From contig JAFADT010000026.1 in the NCBI GenBank assembly GCA_023424585.1, positions 1 through 5,182 on the forward strand: DNA of 5,182 nt. Reading direction: 5' to 3'. Shown piece after piece: positions 1 to 5,182 of the stretch (positions are counted from its first letter, which is position 1; every line of letters begins with the position of its first letter). The stretch comes from Pseudomonadota bacterium. GTDB taxonomy: Bacteria; Myxococcota; Myxococcia; Myxococcales; Myxococcaceae. The translations under genes were made by a program, and so were the position numbers. Under the pieces are notes generated by a model. It saw only the letters and a list, made by a program, of their open reading frames with translations. It had not been told where the DNA came from and did not search any database.

Positions 1-2405
1 TGCTGGAGAAGGCGCGCACGGTCCTCTTCGACGGCGCGCTCGTCTCCGTCTCCAACGAGCCGCTCCTCCCGCGCGTGACCGTCGAGGACCGGGGCGAGCA
101 GACGGTGCTCAAGGTGGAGCGGGACCCGCGCATCAACGAGCTGGTGAGCCCGGGTGTCGCGCTGTGCGCGGGCGCGCTGTGCCGCCTGGGAGAGCAGTCC
201 CTCACGGGCGCGCGGCTGGAGCACCTGCCCCAGGAGCGCGCCTTCGCGCCGGAGCAGTTGGCGGACCTGACGGGCCAGGTGCTGCCGGACCTCGCGCGGC
301 GCATGCCCGTGGACGTGAAGAGCCGGCGGCTGCCGCCCATCGACCGGACGCTCAAGCCGCGCATCTCGCTGGAGCTCGACAAGCTCGACACGGGGCTCTC
401 GGTGCTGCCCACGCTGGTGTACGGCTCGCCGCCCACCGCGCGCATCGACAACGGGAAGCTGGTGTACCTCCAGGGCGCCGCGCCGGTGCGCGACGAGCCC
501 CAGGAGACGAGGCTCATCCACCAGCTGCGGGACGAGCTGAACATGGCGCCGGGCCGGCGCGTGACGGTCCACGGCAAGGAGGCCGTGCAGCTCGCGGACA
601 AGCTGCGCAAGTGGCGCGGCGGCCTCACGGGCGACGCCGCGGGAGTGGTCAGCCCGGACGTGAAGCTCAGGCCCACGCTCACCTTGGACACAGCCGCCAC
701 GGACGCGGGCGTGCCGCGCGTGGGCTTCTCGCTCGACTTCGAGGTGGAGGGCCTGGGCCCGGGCGTGAAGCGCACCGTGGACGCGGGCGCGGTGATGAAG
801 GCCTGGGAGGAGGGCCTGGGGCTGGTGCCGCTGGAGGGCGGCGGCTGGGCGCCCCTGCCCACGGGCTGGCTGAAGGCGCACGGCCAGCGCGTGGCGGACC
901 TGCTGGCCGCGCGCGAGCGGGACGGCCGGCTCGCGAACCACGCCCTCCCCCAGCTCACCAGCCTGTGCGAGGCCCTGGAGCACCCCGCCCCGCCCGTGAT
1001 GGAGCGGCTCGCCCCCCTGGTGCAGGGCTTCGAGAAGCTGCCCGAGCCCCAGCTGCCCGGGGACCTCACCGCGACGCTGCGCCCGTATCAGCTGCACGGC
1101 GTGAGCTGGCTCACCTTCCTGCGTCAGGCGGGGCTGGGAGGCGTGCTGGCGGACGACATGGGCCTGGGCAAGACGCTGCAGACAATCTGCACGCTGGGCC
1201 GGGGGACGCTGGTCGTGGCGCCCACGAGCGTGCTGCCCAACTGGGAGGCGGAGGTGAAGCGCTTCCGTCCGTCGCTGAAGGTGTCCGTCTATCACGGCGT
1301 GGGGCGCACGCTGGACGAGGCCGCGGACGTGACGCTCACCACGTACGCGCTCTTGCGCCTGGACGCGGCCATCCTCGCGGCGAGGACGTGGGACACGGTG
1401 GTGCTGGACGAGGCGCAGGCCATCAAGAACCCGGACAGCCAGGTGGCGCGGGCGGCGTACGAGCTGGACGCGGGCTTCCGCATCGCGCTCAGCGGCACGC
1501 CCATCGAGAACCGGCTCGAGGAGCTGTGGAGCCTGATGCACTTCACCAACCGGGGCCTCCTGGGCGGGCGCAAGGCGTTCGAGGAGCGCTGGGCCCGGCC
1601 GGTGGCGGAGAACCAGAAGGGCGCCGCGGAGGCCCTGCGCGCGCGCATCCGGCCCTTCGTGCTGCGCAGGCTCAAGCGCGACGTGGCGCCGGAGCTGCCC
1701 CCGCGCACGGAGGCCGTGCGGCACGTCACCCTCACCGAGCAGGAGCGCGCCGTCTACGACGCGGTCCACGCCGCGACGCGCGAGGAGGTGGTGTCGCAGT
1801 TGGAGGAAGGCGGCAGCGTGCTGAAGGCGCTGGAGGCGCTCTTGCGGCTGCGGCAGGCGGCCTGCCATCCGGCGCTGGTGCCGGGGCAGCAGGCGAGGAC
1901 ATCCTCCAAGGTGCAGGCGTTGGTGGAGGCGCTCGGCACGGCGGTGGCGGACGGGCACAAGGCGCTCGTCTTCTCGCAGTGGACGTCGATGCTGGACCTC
2001 ATCGAGCCCGCGCTGCGCGAGGCGGACATCGGGTTCATCCGCCTGGACGGCGGCACGGCGAACCGGGGCGCGGTGGCGGCGTCCTTCCAGGACGAGAAGG
2101 GAGCGCCGGTGATGCTCATCTCGCTGAAGGCGGGAGCGACGGGGCTCAACCTCACGGCGGCGGACCACGTCTTCCTGGTGGATCCGTGGTGGAACCCGTC
2201 GGTGGAGGCGCAGGCGGCGGACCGGGCGCACCGCATCGGGCAGCAGCGGCCGGTGATGGTCTACCGGATGGTGTCCCAGGGAACGGTGGAGGAGAAGATC
2301 CTCCTGCTCCAGGAGAAGAAGCGGGCCCTCTTCGAGGCCGCGCTCGGAGGCGCCACGGGAGGCACCGCGCTCACGCGCGCGGACCTCCTGCAGCTCCTGG
2401 ACTGA
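1..2405 (+). CDS. SNF2-family DEAD/DEAH-box helicase/ATPase, 5' truncated by window edge
   Basis: This is the C-terminal part of a SNF2/Rad54-type ATPase, a superfamily 2 motor that translocates on double-stranded DNA and remodels protein-DNA complexes. The reading frame is open from base 3 to the TGA at 2403-2405 (800 residues visible). A GTG at 75 lies inside this open frame, but the frame continues upstream of it in good codon usage, so the true start is probably outside the window. Numbering from base 3, residues 1-350 are an accessory N-terminal region. The motor follows: motif I DDMGLGKT (384-391), motif II DEAQ (469-472), motif III SGTP (497-500), motif IV around FSQW (657-660), motif V GATGLNL (711-717) and motif [14 protein letters not shown] (737-748). 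All catalytic motifs look intact. Bacterial relatives often carry a SWIM zinc finger and a SNF2-associated domain further N-terminal; a SWIM finger is not visible here and would lie upstream if present. Third-position GC is extreme: 1 of the first 60 codons ends in A or T. Family call is firm; cellular target is unknown. Confidence 0.95.
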   Translation, partial: LEKARTVLFDGALVSVSNEPLLPRVTVEDRGEQTVLKVERDPRINELVSPGVALCAGALCRLGEQSLTGARLEHLPQERAFAPEQLADLTGQVLPDLARRMPVDVKSRRLPPIDRTLKPRISLELDKLDTGLSVLPTLVYGSPPTARIDNGKLVYLQGAAPVRDEPQETRLIHQLRDELNMAPGRRVTVHGKEAVQLADKLRKWRGGLTGDAAGVVSPDVKLRPTLTLDTAATDAGVPRVGFSLDFEVEGLGPGVKRTVDAGAVMKAWEEGLGLVPLEGGGWAPLPTGWLKAHGQRVADLLAARERDGRLANHALPQLTSLCEALEHPAPPVMERLAPLVQGFEKLPEPQLPGDLTATLRPYQLHGVSWLTFLRQAGLGGVLADDMGLGKTLQTICTLGRGTLVVAPTSVLPNWEAEVKRFRPSLKVSVYHGVGRTLDEAADVTLTTYALLRLDAAILAARTWDTVVLDEAQAIKNPDSQVARAAYELDAGFRIALSGTPIENRLEELWSLMHFTNRGLLGGRKAFEERWARPVAENQKGAAEALRARIRPFVLRRLKRDVAPELPPRTEAVRHVTLTEQERAVYDAVHAATREEVVSQLEEGGSVLKALEALLRLRQAACHPALVPGQQARTSSKVQALVEALGTAVADGHKALVFSQWTSMLDLIEPALREADIGFIRLDGGTANRGAVAASFQDEKGAPVMLISLKAGATGLNLTAADHVFLVDPWWNPSVEAQAADRAHRIGQQRPVMVYRMVSQGTVEEKILLLQEKKRALFEAALGGATGGTALTRADLLQLLD

Positions 2406-2467
2406 GGACATTCCGAGGCGGGGTGGAGGGCGGCAGTCCCCTCCCCTGCCTTGCCTGCGTGGAGCCG

Positions 2468-2484
2468 GTGACGCTGAACGTCAC
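2468..2484. promoter_or_regulatory. Inverted repeat upstream of the oxidoreductase (candidate operator)
   Basis: GTGACG-CTGAA-CGTCAC is a perfect 6-base inverted repeat with a 5-base centre, 55 bases before the oxidoreductase start codon. Size and position suit a dimeric repressor or activator site. No convincing -35/-10 pair can be read beside it, so the operator role is an inference. It could also be a small RNA hairpin in the leader. Confidence 0.3.
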
Positions 2485-2502
2485 GCGGGGCATGCGCATC
2501 GT

Positions 2503-2526
2503 CTCGGTGGACGCGGTTCAACCGAG
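2503..2526. repeat. Nested palindromes just before the oxidoreductase ribosome-binding site
   Basis: CTCGGT at 2503-2508 is the perfect reverse complement of ACCGAG at 2521-2526. Inside the same stretch CGGTT-C-AACCG (2514-2524) forms an alternative 11-base palindrome sharing the ACCG. The two pairings are mutually exclusive, and both end at the purine-rich Shine-Dalgarno region. This may be a leader structure affecting ribosome access or a protein-binding site; chance cannot be excluded in such GC-rich DNA. Confidence 0.25.
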
Positions 2527-2531
2527 AGGGA
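2525..2531 (+). promoter_or_regulatory. Shine-Dalgarno site that decides the oxidoreductase start
   Basis: The purine run AGAGGGA lies 8 bases before the ATG at 2540. It supports that start over the in-frame ATG at 2564, which would match the usual beginning of the family (MRAAALDRFG) but has no comparable purine run at the right distance. Confidence 0.55.
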
Positions 2532-2539
2532 GTCACAGC

Positions 2540-3514
2540 ATGCCAGCATCCATTCCCGACAAGATGAGGGCCGCGGCGCTCGACCGCTTCGGAGGCCCGG
2601 AGGTCCTGGGCATCCAGACTGTTTCCGTTCCCACCTGTGGCGACGATGAAGTGCTGGTGCGCGTCGCGGCGGCGGGAATCGGCGTCTGGGATTGGATGGA
2701 GCGAGAGGGCCAGATGGCCGAGATGCTCCCAGGCGGCCCGAAGTTCCCCTATGTGCCCGGAGCGGACGGAGCGGGAGAGATTGCCGCGGTGGGCAAGAAC
2801 GTGAAGGACCTGAAGGTGGGCGACCAGGTCTACGGCTCCGCGTTCATGAGCACCAAGGGAGGCTTCTACGCGGAGTACGTCGCCGTGAAGGAGAACCAGG
2901 CGGCGAGGATTCCGAAGGGCTTGAAGGTGGAGCAGGCGGCGGCGCTCGCCGCGGATGGCGTCACGGCGATTCAAGGATTGGACGACCATCTCCAGCTCAA
3001 GTCCGGGCAACGCCTGCTCATCTTCGGCGCCAACGGCGGCATCGGTCACATGGCGGTGCAGTTCGCGAAGCGGATCGGCGCGAAGGTGCTGGCGGTGGCG
3101 TCGGGCGATGACGGGGTGGAGCTGGCGCGGAGGCTCGGGGCGGACGCGGTGGTGGATGGCAAGAAGGGAGACTTCGAGAAGGCCTGCCGCGAGTTCGCGC
3201 CAGACGGCTTCGACGCCGCGCTGGTGCTGGCGGGAGGCGAGGCCACGGAGCAGGCGCTCCAGCACGTGCGCAAGGGAGGGCGGGTCGCGCATCCGAACGG
3301 GGTGGAGCCGGTGCCCAAGGCTCCCGAAGGCGTCCAGGTCACCGCCTACGACGGCCTCCCCCGGCCCGAGAGCCTGAAGCGCATCAACGCGCTGATCGAG
3401 GCCGGGCCCTTCCACCTGGAGATCGGCCGCCTCTACGCGCTGGAGGAAGCCGGGAAGGCCCAGCAGGAGGTGCTCAAGCACCACCTGGGCAAGTACGCGA
3501 TGAAGATCCAGTGA
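2540..3514 (+). CDS. Zinc-independent quinone-oxidoreductase-like MDR protein, NAD(P)-dependent
   Basis: This is a 324-residue member of the medium-chain dehydrogenase/reductase superfamily in the NADPH:quinone oxidoreductase (QOR, zeta-crystallin-like) branch. It is expected to be a cytosolic enzyme reducing quinones or activated alkenes with NAD(P)H. The N-terminal GroES-like domain spans about residues 9-125 and includes VPGADGAGEIAAVG (72-85) and LKVGDQVYG (91-99). The nucleotide-binding Rossmann domain follows, with the family motif FGANGGIGHMAVQFAK from residue 162. The catalytic- and structural-zinc cysteine pattern of alcohol dehydrogenases is absent; the lone Cys33 and Cys217 do not form it. 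Length is typical for the family and the C-terminal HHLGKYAMKIQ resembles the usual QOR ending. It begins 134 bases after the SNF2 stop, so it probably has its own promoter, and two inverted repeats precede it. The substrate cannot be read from sequence. The same frame is open far upstream inside the SNF2 gene, but that is a GC-bias artefact. Confidence 0.93.
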   Translation: MPASIPDKMRAAALDRFGGPEVLGIQTVSVPTCGDDEVLVRVAAAGIGVWDWMEREGQMAEMLPGGPKFPYVPGADGAGEIAAVGKNVKDLKVGDQVYGSAFMSTKGGFYAEYVAVKENQAARIPKGLKVEQAAALAADGVTAIQGLDDHLQLKSGQRLLIFGANGGIGHMAVQFAKRIGAKVLAVASGDDGVELARRLGADAVVDGKKGDFEKACREFAPDGFDAALVLAGGEATEQALQHVRKGGRVAHPNGVEPVPKAPEGVQVTAYDGLPRPESLKRINALIEAGPFHLEIGRLYALEEAGKAQQEVLKHHLGKYAMKIQ

Positions 3515-3517
3515 GCC

Positions 3518-3823
3518 TCAATGCGGCTCATGGCTGTCCGTGGCGGCGTTGAGCATCCGCACCGCCACGGCGCGGCACTCCGAGCAGACGACGCCCGCGC
3601 GCTCCCAGTGCACCTGCGCCTCCATCTCCCCCGGGTCGGCGGAGCCTTCATCGAGGCGCCGGAGCAGCGCTTCGAGCGCCTCCCCCGGATTGCCCTCCAG
3701 GTCATCCGAAGGGTCGAGGATGTCCTGCTCCCCTTCCAACACCAGGCTGAAGCGGTAGTACACGGCATGGGCCGCGATGACGCGTCCGCACGTCGCACAG
3801 GTCTTCGCTCGCGGTCCGGTCAT
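3518..3823 (-). CDS. Small acidic protein with two CxxC motifs (putative zinc ribbon), function unknown
   Basis: This is a 101-residue protein I cannot assign to a named family. CATC at residues 9-12 and CSEC at 80-83 form two CxxC knuckles 67 residues apart, a plausible four-cysteine zinc site. The intervening segment starts with a hydrophobic/aromatic strand (YYRFSLVLEGEQDIL, 22-36) and continues with an acidic helix-like stretch (43-70). Residues 71-79 (VHWERAGVV) lead into the second knuckle. There is no signal peptide or membrane segment, so it should be cytosolic. I chose the ATG at 3821-3823 because it sits just before the conserved-looking CxxC region. An in-frame ATG at 3934 would add 37 residues of low-complexity sequence that overlaps the control-region palindromes. 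The gene is tail-to-tail with the oxidoreductase (3 bases between stop codons) and divergent from the nuclease. No Shine-Dalgarno is visible, and the start may be leaderless. It could be a regulator, a chaperone-like factor or an unrelated housekeeping protein. Confidence 0.82.
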   Translation of the reverse strand: MTGPRAKTCATCGRVIAAHAVYYRFSLVLEGEQDILDPSDDLEGNPGEALEALLRRLDEGSADPGEMEAQVHWERAGVVCSECRAVAVRMLNAATDSHEPH

Positions 3824-3830
3824 GCTGACA

Positions 3831-3839
3831 AGGATAGCA
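3831..3839 (-). promoter_or_regulatory. Candidate extended -10 promoter giving a leaderless mRNA
   Basis: Read on the minus strand, TGCTATCCT matches the extended -10 pattern TGnTATnnT of sigma-70-type promoters. Seven bases separate the hexamer from the ATG of the CxxC protein, so transcription would start at or next to the A of that ATG. This would explain the missing Shine-Dalgarno. A TTGCGC lies upstream, but the 14-base spacer is too short for a standard -35. Confidence 0.35.
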
Positions 3840-3859
3840 GGGAAGCCCGAGCGCAAGGC

Positions 3860-3876
3860 GCTCCGGGTCCCGGAGC
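3860..3876. promoter_or_regulatory. 17-base perfect palindrome in the divergent region (candidate operator)
   Basis: GCTCCGGG-T-CCCGGAGC has perfect 8-base arms around one central T. It is the longest perfect palindrome I found in the window. It lies about 25-40 bases upstream of the candidate -10 of the minus-strand gene, where a regulator could act at the -35 region, and about 100 bases before the nuclease start. A shared operator for both divergent genes is an inference from position. Confidence 0.4.
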
Positions 3877-3878
3877 CG

Positions 3879-3894
3879 TCCCCCGAATGGGGGA
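3879..3894. repeat. Short stem-loop TCCCCC-GAAT-GGGGGA
   Basis: Perfect 6-base arms enclose a four-base loop, and an additional G-T wobble pair could extend the stem. It begins two bases after the 17-base palindrome. No T-run follows on either strand, so it is not a standard intrinsic terminator. It may be part of a composite regulatory site. Confidence 0.3.
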
Positions 3895-3904
3895 TATCGG
3901 GAGC

Positions 3905-3918
3905 ATGGGGCCCTCCAT
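3905..3918. repeat. Imperfect 14-base palindrome ATGGGGCCCTCCAT
   Basis: The two halves pair except for one G-T position and the centre. It is the third inverted repeat in the divergent intergenic region. TAGGAT at 3918-3923, touching its right end, could serve as a -10 for the nuclease operon, but no good -35 lies upstream. Confidence 0.2.
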
Positions 3919-3940
3919 AGGATTCTGGAGCCATTGCCAG

Positions 3941-3958
3941 GGTAGCCGCGGTGCTACC
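3941..3958. promoter_or_regulatory. Inverted repeat ahead of the nuclease ribosome-binding site
   Basis: GGTAGC-CGCGGT-GCTACC has perfect 6-base arms and a 6-base centre, ending 9 bases before the Shine-Dalgarno of the nuclease gene. Depending on where transcription begins it is either an operator or a leader hairpin. Both readings would put it in control of the nuclease operon. Confidence 0.35.
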
Positions 3959-3967
3959 GGGTCCTCC

Positions 3968-3973
3968 AGGGAG
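3968..3973 (+). promoter_or_regulatory. Shine-Dalgarno site of the nuclease gene
   Basis: AGGGAG lies 5 bases before the ATG at 3979. It is a strong match to the anti-Shine-Dalgarno complement and fixes this start. Confidence 0.6.
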
Positions 3974-3978
3974 CAGCC

Positions 3979-4788
3979 ATGTTCGCGGCGGAGCTGCATG
4001 GAAAGCTGGGTGACGGGACGAACGCCAGGGACCGGATGGAGGATGTCCTCACGTCGAATGTCTTCGGACTCCTGCGCTGCCTGGAGTCACCGGCGCTGCT
4101 CGTCGATTGGCTCAAGAGGTCACGTCCCGCTGTCGCCGGGACGAGGCCCCTGGTGGAGGATCCGGTCCACTCAGCGGACCTCCACTTCTGGCCACGCGTC
4201 CGCGCCCGGGAGCTGGATGTGCTGGTGCTCTTGCGAGGGCCACTGGGCCTGCATGTCATTGGCGTTGAGTGCAAGTACGAGTCAGGCAAGAGCAATGGGC
4301 CCGAGGATGACACCTCGGACACCGCGGGGAGCAGCGACCAGCTGGGCTATTACATGGACGCGCTCGGAGCGGATGCCCTGCCCTCCAGGCCCTACCGTCC
4401 CGAAGAGGTCCACCGACGCAGCCTGGTCTACCTGACCGCGCACGCCGCGATGCCGAGAGACGAGCTGGAAGTCAGCTTGAGGAAGCGTCGCGAGCGCTCC
4501 GCCATCGGCCTCCATTGGCTGGCCTGGCGTGAGCTGGCACCGCATCTGCCCCAAGGCATCAGGTCCGGGGGCACGTCACGCCTGCTCGCGGAGCTGCGGC
4601 AGGTGCTCGAACGTCGTGGGCTCGCCACCTTCACCGGCTGGAGGGACACGACGTCCCAGTGGAGGCGCCCCGCCCAGGAGCGGTTCTTCCACCCCACGCG
4701 GGGCCGGTCCTTCTTTGCGGGCATGACGGCCCCGAACCTTCCGTTGGACACGACTTTCTGGCGCGGCCCATCACAGCAAGGAACCTGA
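3979..4788 (+). CDS. Putative PD-(D/E)XK superfamily nuclease
   Basis: This is a 269-residue protein with the pattern of a PD-(D/E)XK (restriction-endonuclease-like) nuclease core. An N-terminal helix carries RMEDVLTSNVFG (19-30) with acidic Glu21/Asp22. ELDVLVLL (79-86) supplies the first metal-binding Asp80 on a strand. VIGVECKY (93-100) supplies the ExK pair Glu97 and Lys99 on the next strand. DQLGYYMDAL (120-129) supplies the Gln121/Tyr motif on the following helix. Strands LVYLTAH (149-155) and IGLHWLAW (176-183) fit the rest of the fold. These residues are read directly; metal-dependent DNA or RNA cleavage is inferred from the fold. About 85 residues follow the core, ending in a Phe/Trp-rich tail (FFAGM, FWRGP) that could contact substrate or partner. 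There is no helicase, methylase or transmembrane segment. The next gene starts 2 bases after the stop, so the two are co-transcribed. I do not recognise a named subfamily; a small restriction or defence effector is one possibility, an inactive nuclease-fold protein another. Confidence 0.8.
   Translation: MFAAELHGKLGDGTNARDRMEDVLTSNVFGLLRCLESPALLVDWLKRSRPAVAGTRPLVEDPVHSADLHFWPRVRARELDVLVLLRGPLGLHVIGVECKYESGKSNGPEDDTSDTAGSSDQLGYYMDALGADALPSRPYRPEEVHRRSLVYLTAHAAMPRDELEVSLRKRRERSAIGLHWLAWRELAPHLPQGIRSGGTSRLLAELRQVLERRGLATFTGWRDTTSQWRRPAQERFFHPTRGRSFFAGMTAPNLPLDTTFWRGPSQQGT
4778..4782 (+). promoter_or_regulatory. Shine-Dalgarno site of the downstream partner gene
   Basis: AAGGA lies inside the last codons of the nuclease gene, 8 bases before the ATG at 4791. 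It supports that start and tight translational coupling. Confidence 0.5.
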
Positions 4789-4790
4789 GC

Positions 4791-5182
4791 ATGGAAGAAA
4801 CCCTGGGAGGAAGGATCTACGAGGCGTCCTGCTTCATCAACGACATCTACAAGCAGGTGCAGCTGCTCCTCCTCGCGTGTGATGCCGCCTTCGACCGAGC
4901 AGGCCTCATGCCCGCCACCGGCAACGAGGTCGAGCTCCACCGTGCCCGGAACATCTACGAGGCGGGAGCCTGGAGCCAACGGGCCGTGGGCCGCACCTAT
5001 GTGCCGCGGCGGCTCGATGGGGACGGAATCAACGCATTCGTCGCGGTGGAGGTCCACTTGAGACCCACGAGCGCGACGCACGCGTTGCTGGTGCTCGCCT
5101 ACGCCGAGCCGTCCGCGGGCGCCACACCGCCCGAGCTCGCCAGGCAATACCGGGACGGAGAGTGGCTGGAAGACCTGCTGGG
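4791..5182 (+). CDS. Unrecognised protein, operon partner of the nuclease, 3' end outside window
   Basis: The frame is open from the ATG at 4791 to the window edge (130 complete codons plus two bases), so the length is unknown. I do not recognise the family. Residues 9-37 look like an amphipathic helix with a leucine-rich stretch (VQLLLLACDAAF, 23-34), too short and interrupted for a confident membrane span. Residues 45-75 are rich in charged and aromatic residues (NIYEAGAWSQRAVGRTYVPR, 54-73). Residues 82-106 alternate as two likely strands (AFVAVEVHLRP and HALLVLAYAEP) joined by a short turn, after which an acidic helix begins near 113 (ELARQYRDGEWLEDLL). No catalytic motif is obvious in the visible part. 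It starts 2 bases after the nuclease stop with its own Shine-Dalgarno, so joint expression and probably joint function with the nuclease are likely. Codon choice is normal for the window and the frame is better than any competing frame here. Confidence 0.78.
   Translation, partial: MEETLGGRIYEASCFINDIYKQVQLLLLACDAAFDRAGLMPATGNEVELHRARNIYEAGAWSQRAVGRTYVPRRLDGDGINAFVAVEVHLRPTSATHALLVLAYAEPSAGATPPELARQYRDGEWLEDLL

Noticed and set aside
1..2405. SNF2 gene as part of a DISARM-like or other defence system with the nuclease
   Set aside because: It is separated from the nuclease by an oxidoreductase and an opposite-strand gene, and no methylase or DUF1998-type gene is present. It looks like a stand-alone bacterial SNF2 helicase.
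2425..2444. GGAGGG/CCCTCC stem after the SNF2 stop as an intrinsic terminator
   Set aside because: The stem is only 6 bases with an 8-base loop and no T-run follows; termination here remains possible but is not supported.
164..2539. Long open plus-strand frame, continuous with the oxidoreductase, running through the SNF2 gene
   Set aside because: Its translation is low-complexity Ala/Gly/Arg/Pro sequence with no domain, as expected for an off-frame shadow of a high-GC gene. The real oxidoreductase starts at 2540, with a Shine-Dalgarno.
2261..3484. 407-residue open frame on the minus strand opposite the oxidoreductase
   Set aside because: It is antisense to a clear MDR gene whose domains are intact, and its translation is His/Leu/Arg-rich with no recognisable motif.
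3517..3553. CTCAATGC/GCGTTGAG stem between the convergent genes as a bidirectional terminator
   Set aside because: It has a 21-base loop and a wobble pair, no T-run on either strand, and it lies mostly within the CxxC coding sequence.
3824..3934. N-terminal extension of the CxxC protein from an ATG at 3934
   Set aside because: The extra 37 residues are Gly/Ser/Pro-rich, lie over the intergenic palindromes and precede the first structured segment.
3521..4435. 304-residue plus-strand open frame across the CxxC gene, the divergent region and the nuclease start
   Set aside because: It would cross a palindrome-rich intergenic region and overlap two better-supported genes; the translation has no domain-like pattern.
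4428..5147. 239-residue minus-strand open frame opposite the nuclease end and its partner
   Set aside because: The plus-strand frames have proper starts, Shine-Dalgarno sites and operon spacing; the minus-strand product has no motif.
3979..5182. Recent horizontal acquisition of the nuclease pair inferred from codon use
   Set aside because: About 13 of the first 66 nuclease codons end in A or T, against 1 of 60 in the SNF2 gene, but the first 60 oxidoreductase codons show about 13 as well. The SNF2 gene is the outlier, and no integrase, tRNA or attachment repeat is visible.

Overview
The window is very GC-rich, has dense genes and uses codons ending almost entirely in G or C in its first gene. 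This composition, the gene families and the acidic CxxC protein suggest a delta-proteobacterial myxobacterium (Myxococcus/Corallococcus-like). That assignment is an inference from style, not from a marker gene.

Layout, left to right. (1) Bases 1-2405, plus strand: the C-terminal 800 residues of a large SNF2-family helicase/ATPase whose 5' end lies outside the window. (2) Bases 2406-2539: a 134-base spacer with two inverted repeats and a Shine-Dalgarno site. (3) Bases 2540-3514, plus strand: a complete 324-residue zinc-independent quinone-oxidoreductase-like MDR protein. (4) Bases 3518-3823, minus strand: a complete 101-residue acidic protein with two CxxC motifs, tail-to-tail with the oxidoreductase with only 3 bases between them. 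(5) Bases 3824-3978: a 155-base divergent intergenic region with four different inverted repeats and a candidate extended -10 box for the minus-strand gene. (6) Bases 3979-4788, plus strand: a complete 269-residue protein with a readable PD-(D/E)XK nuclease core. (7) Bases 4791 to the right edge, plus strand: the first 130 residues of an unrecognised protein, starting 2 bases after the nuclease stop codon and so almost certainly its operon partner.

The left half is ordinary: a DNA-translocase-type ATPase and a redox enzyme with no evident functional link. The right end is the interesting part. A stand-alone PD-(D/E)XK nuclease is tightly coupled to an unknown protein, is transcribed away from a small CxxC protein, and has a palindrome-rich control region. 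This layout fits a small accessory (possibly defence or DNA-processing) module, but the function is inferred from gene order and a fold motif only, and the partner gene is cut by the window edge.
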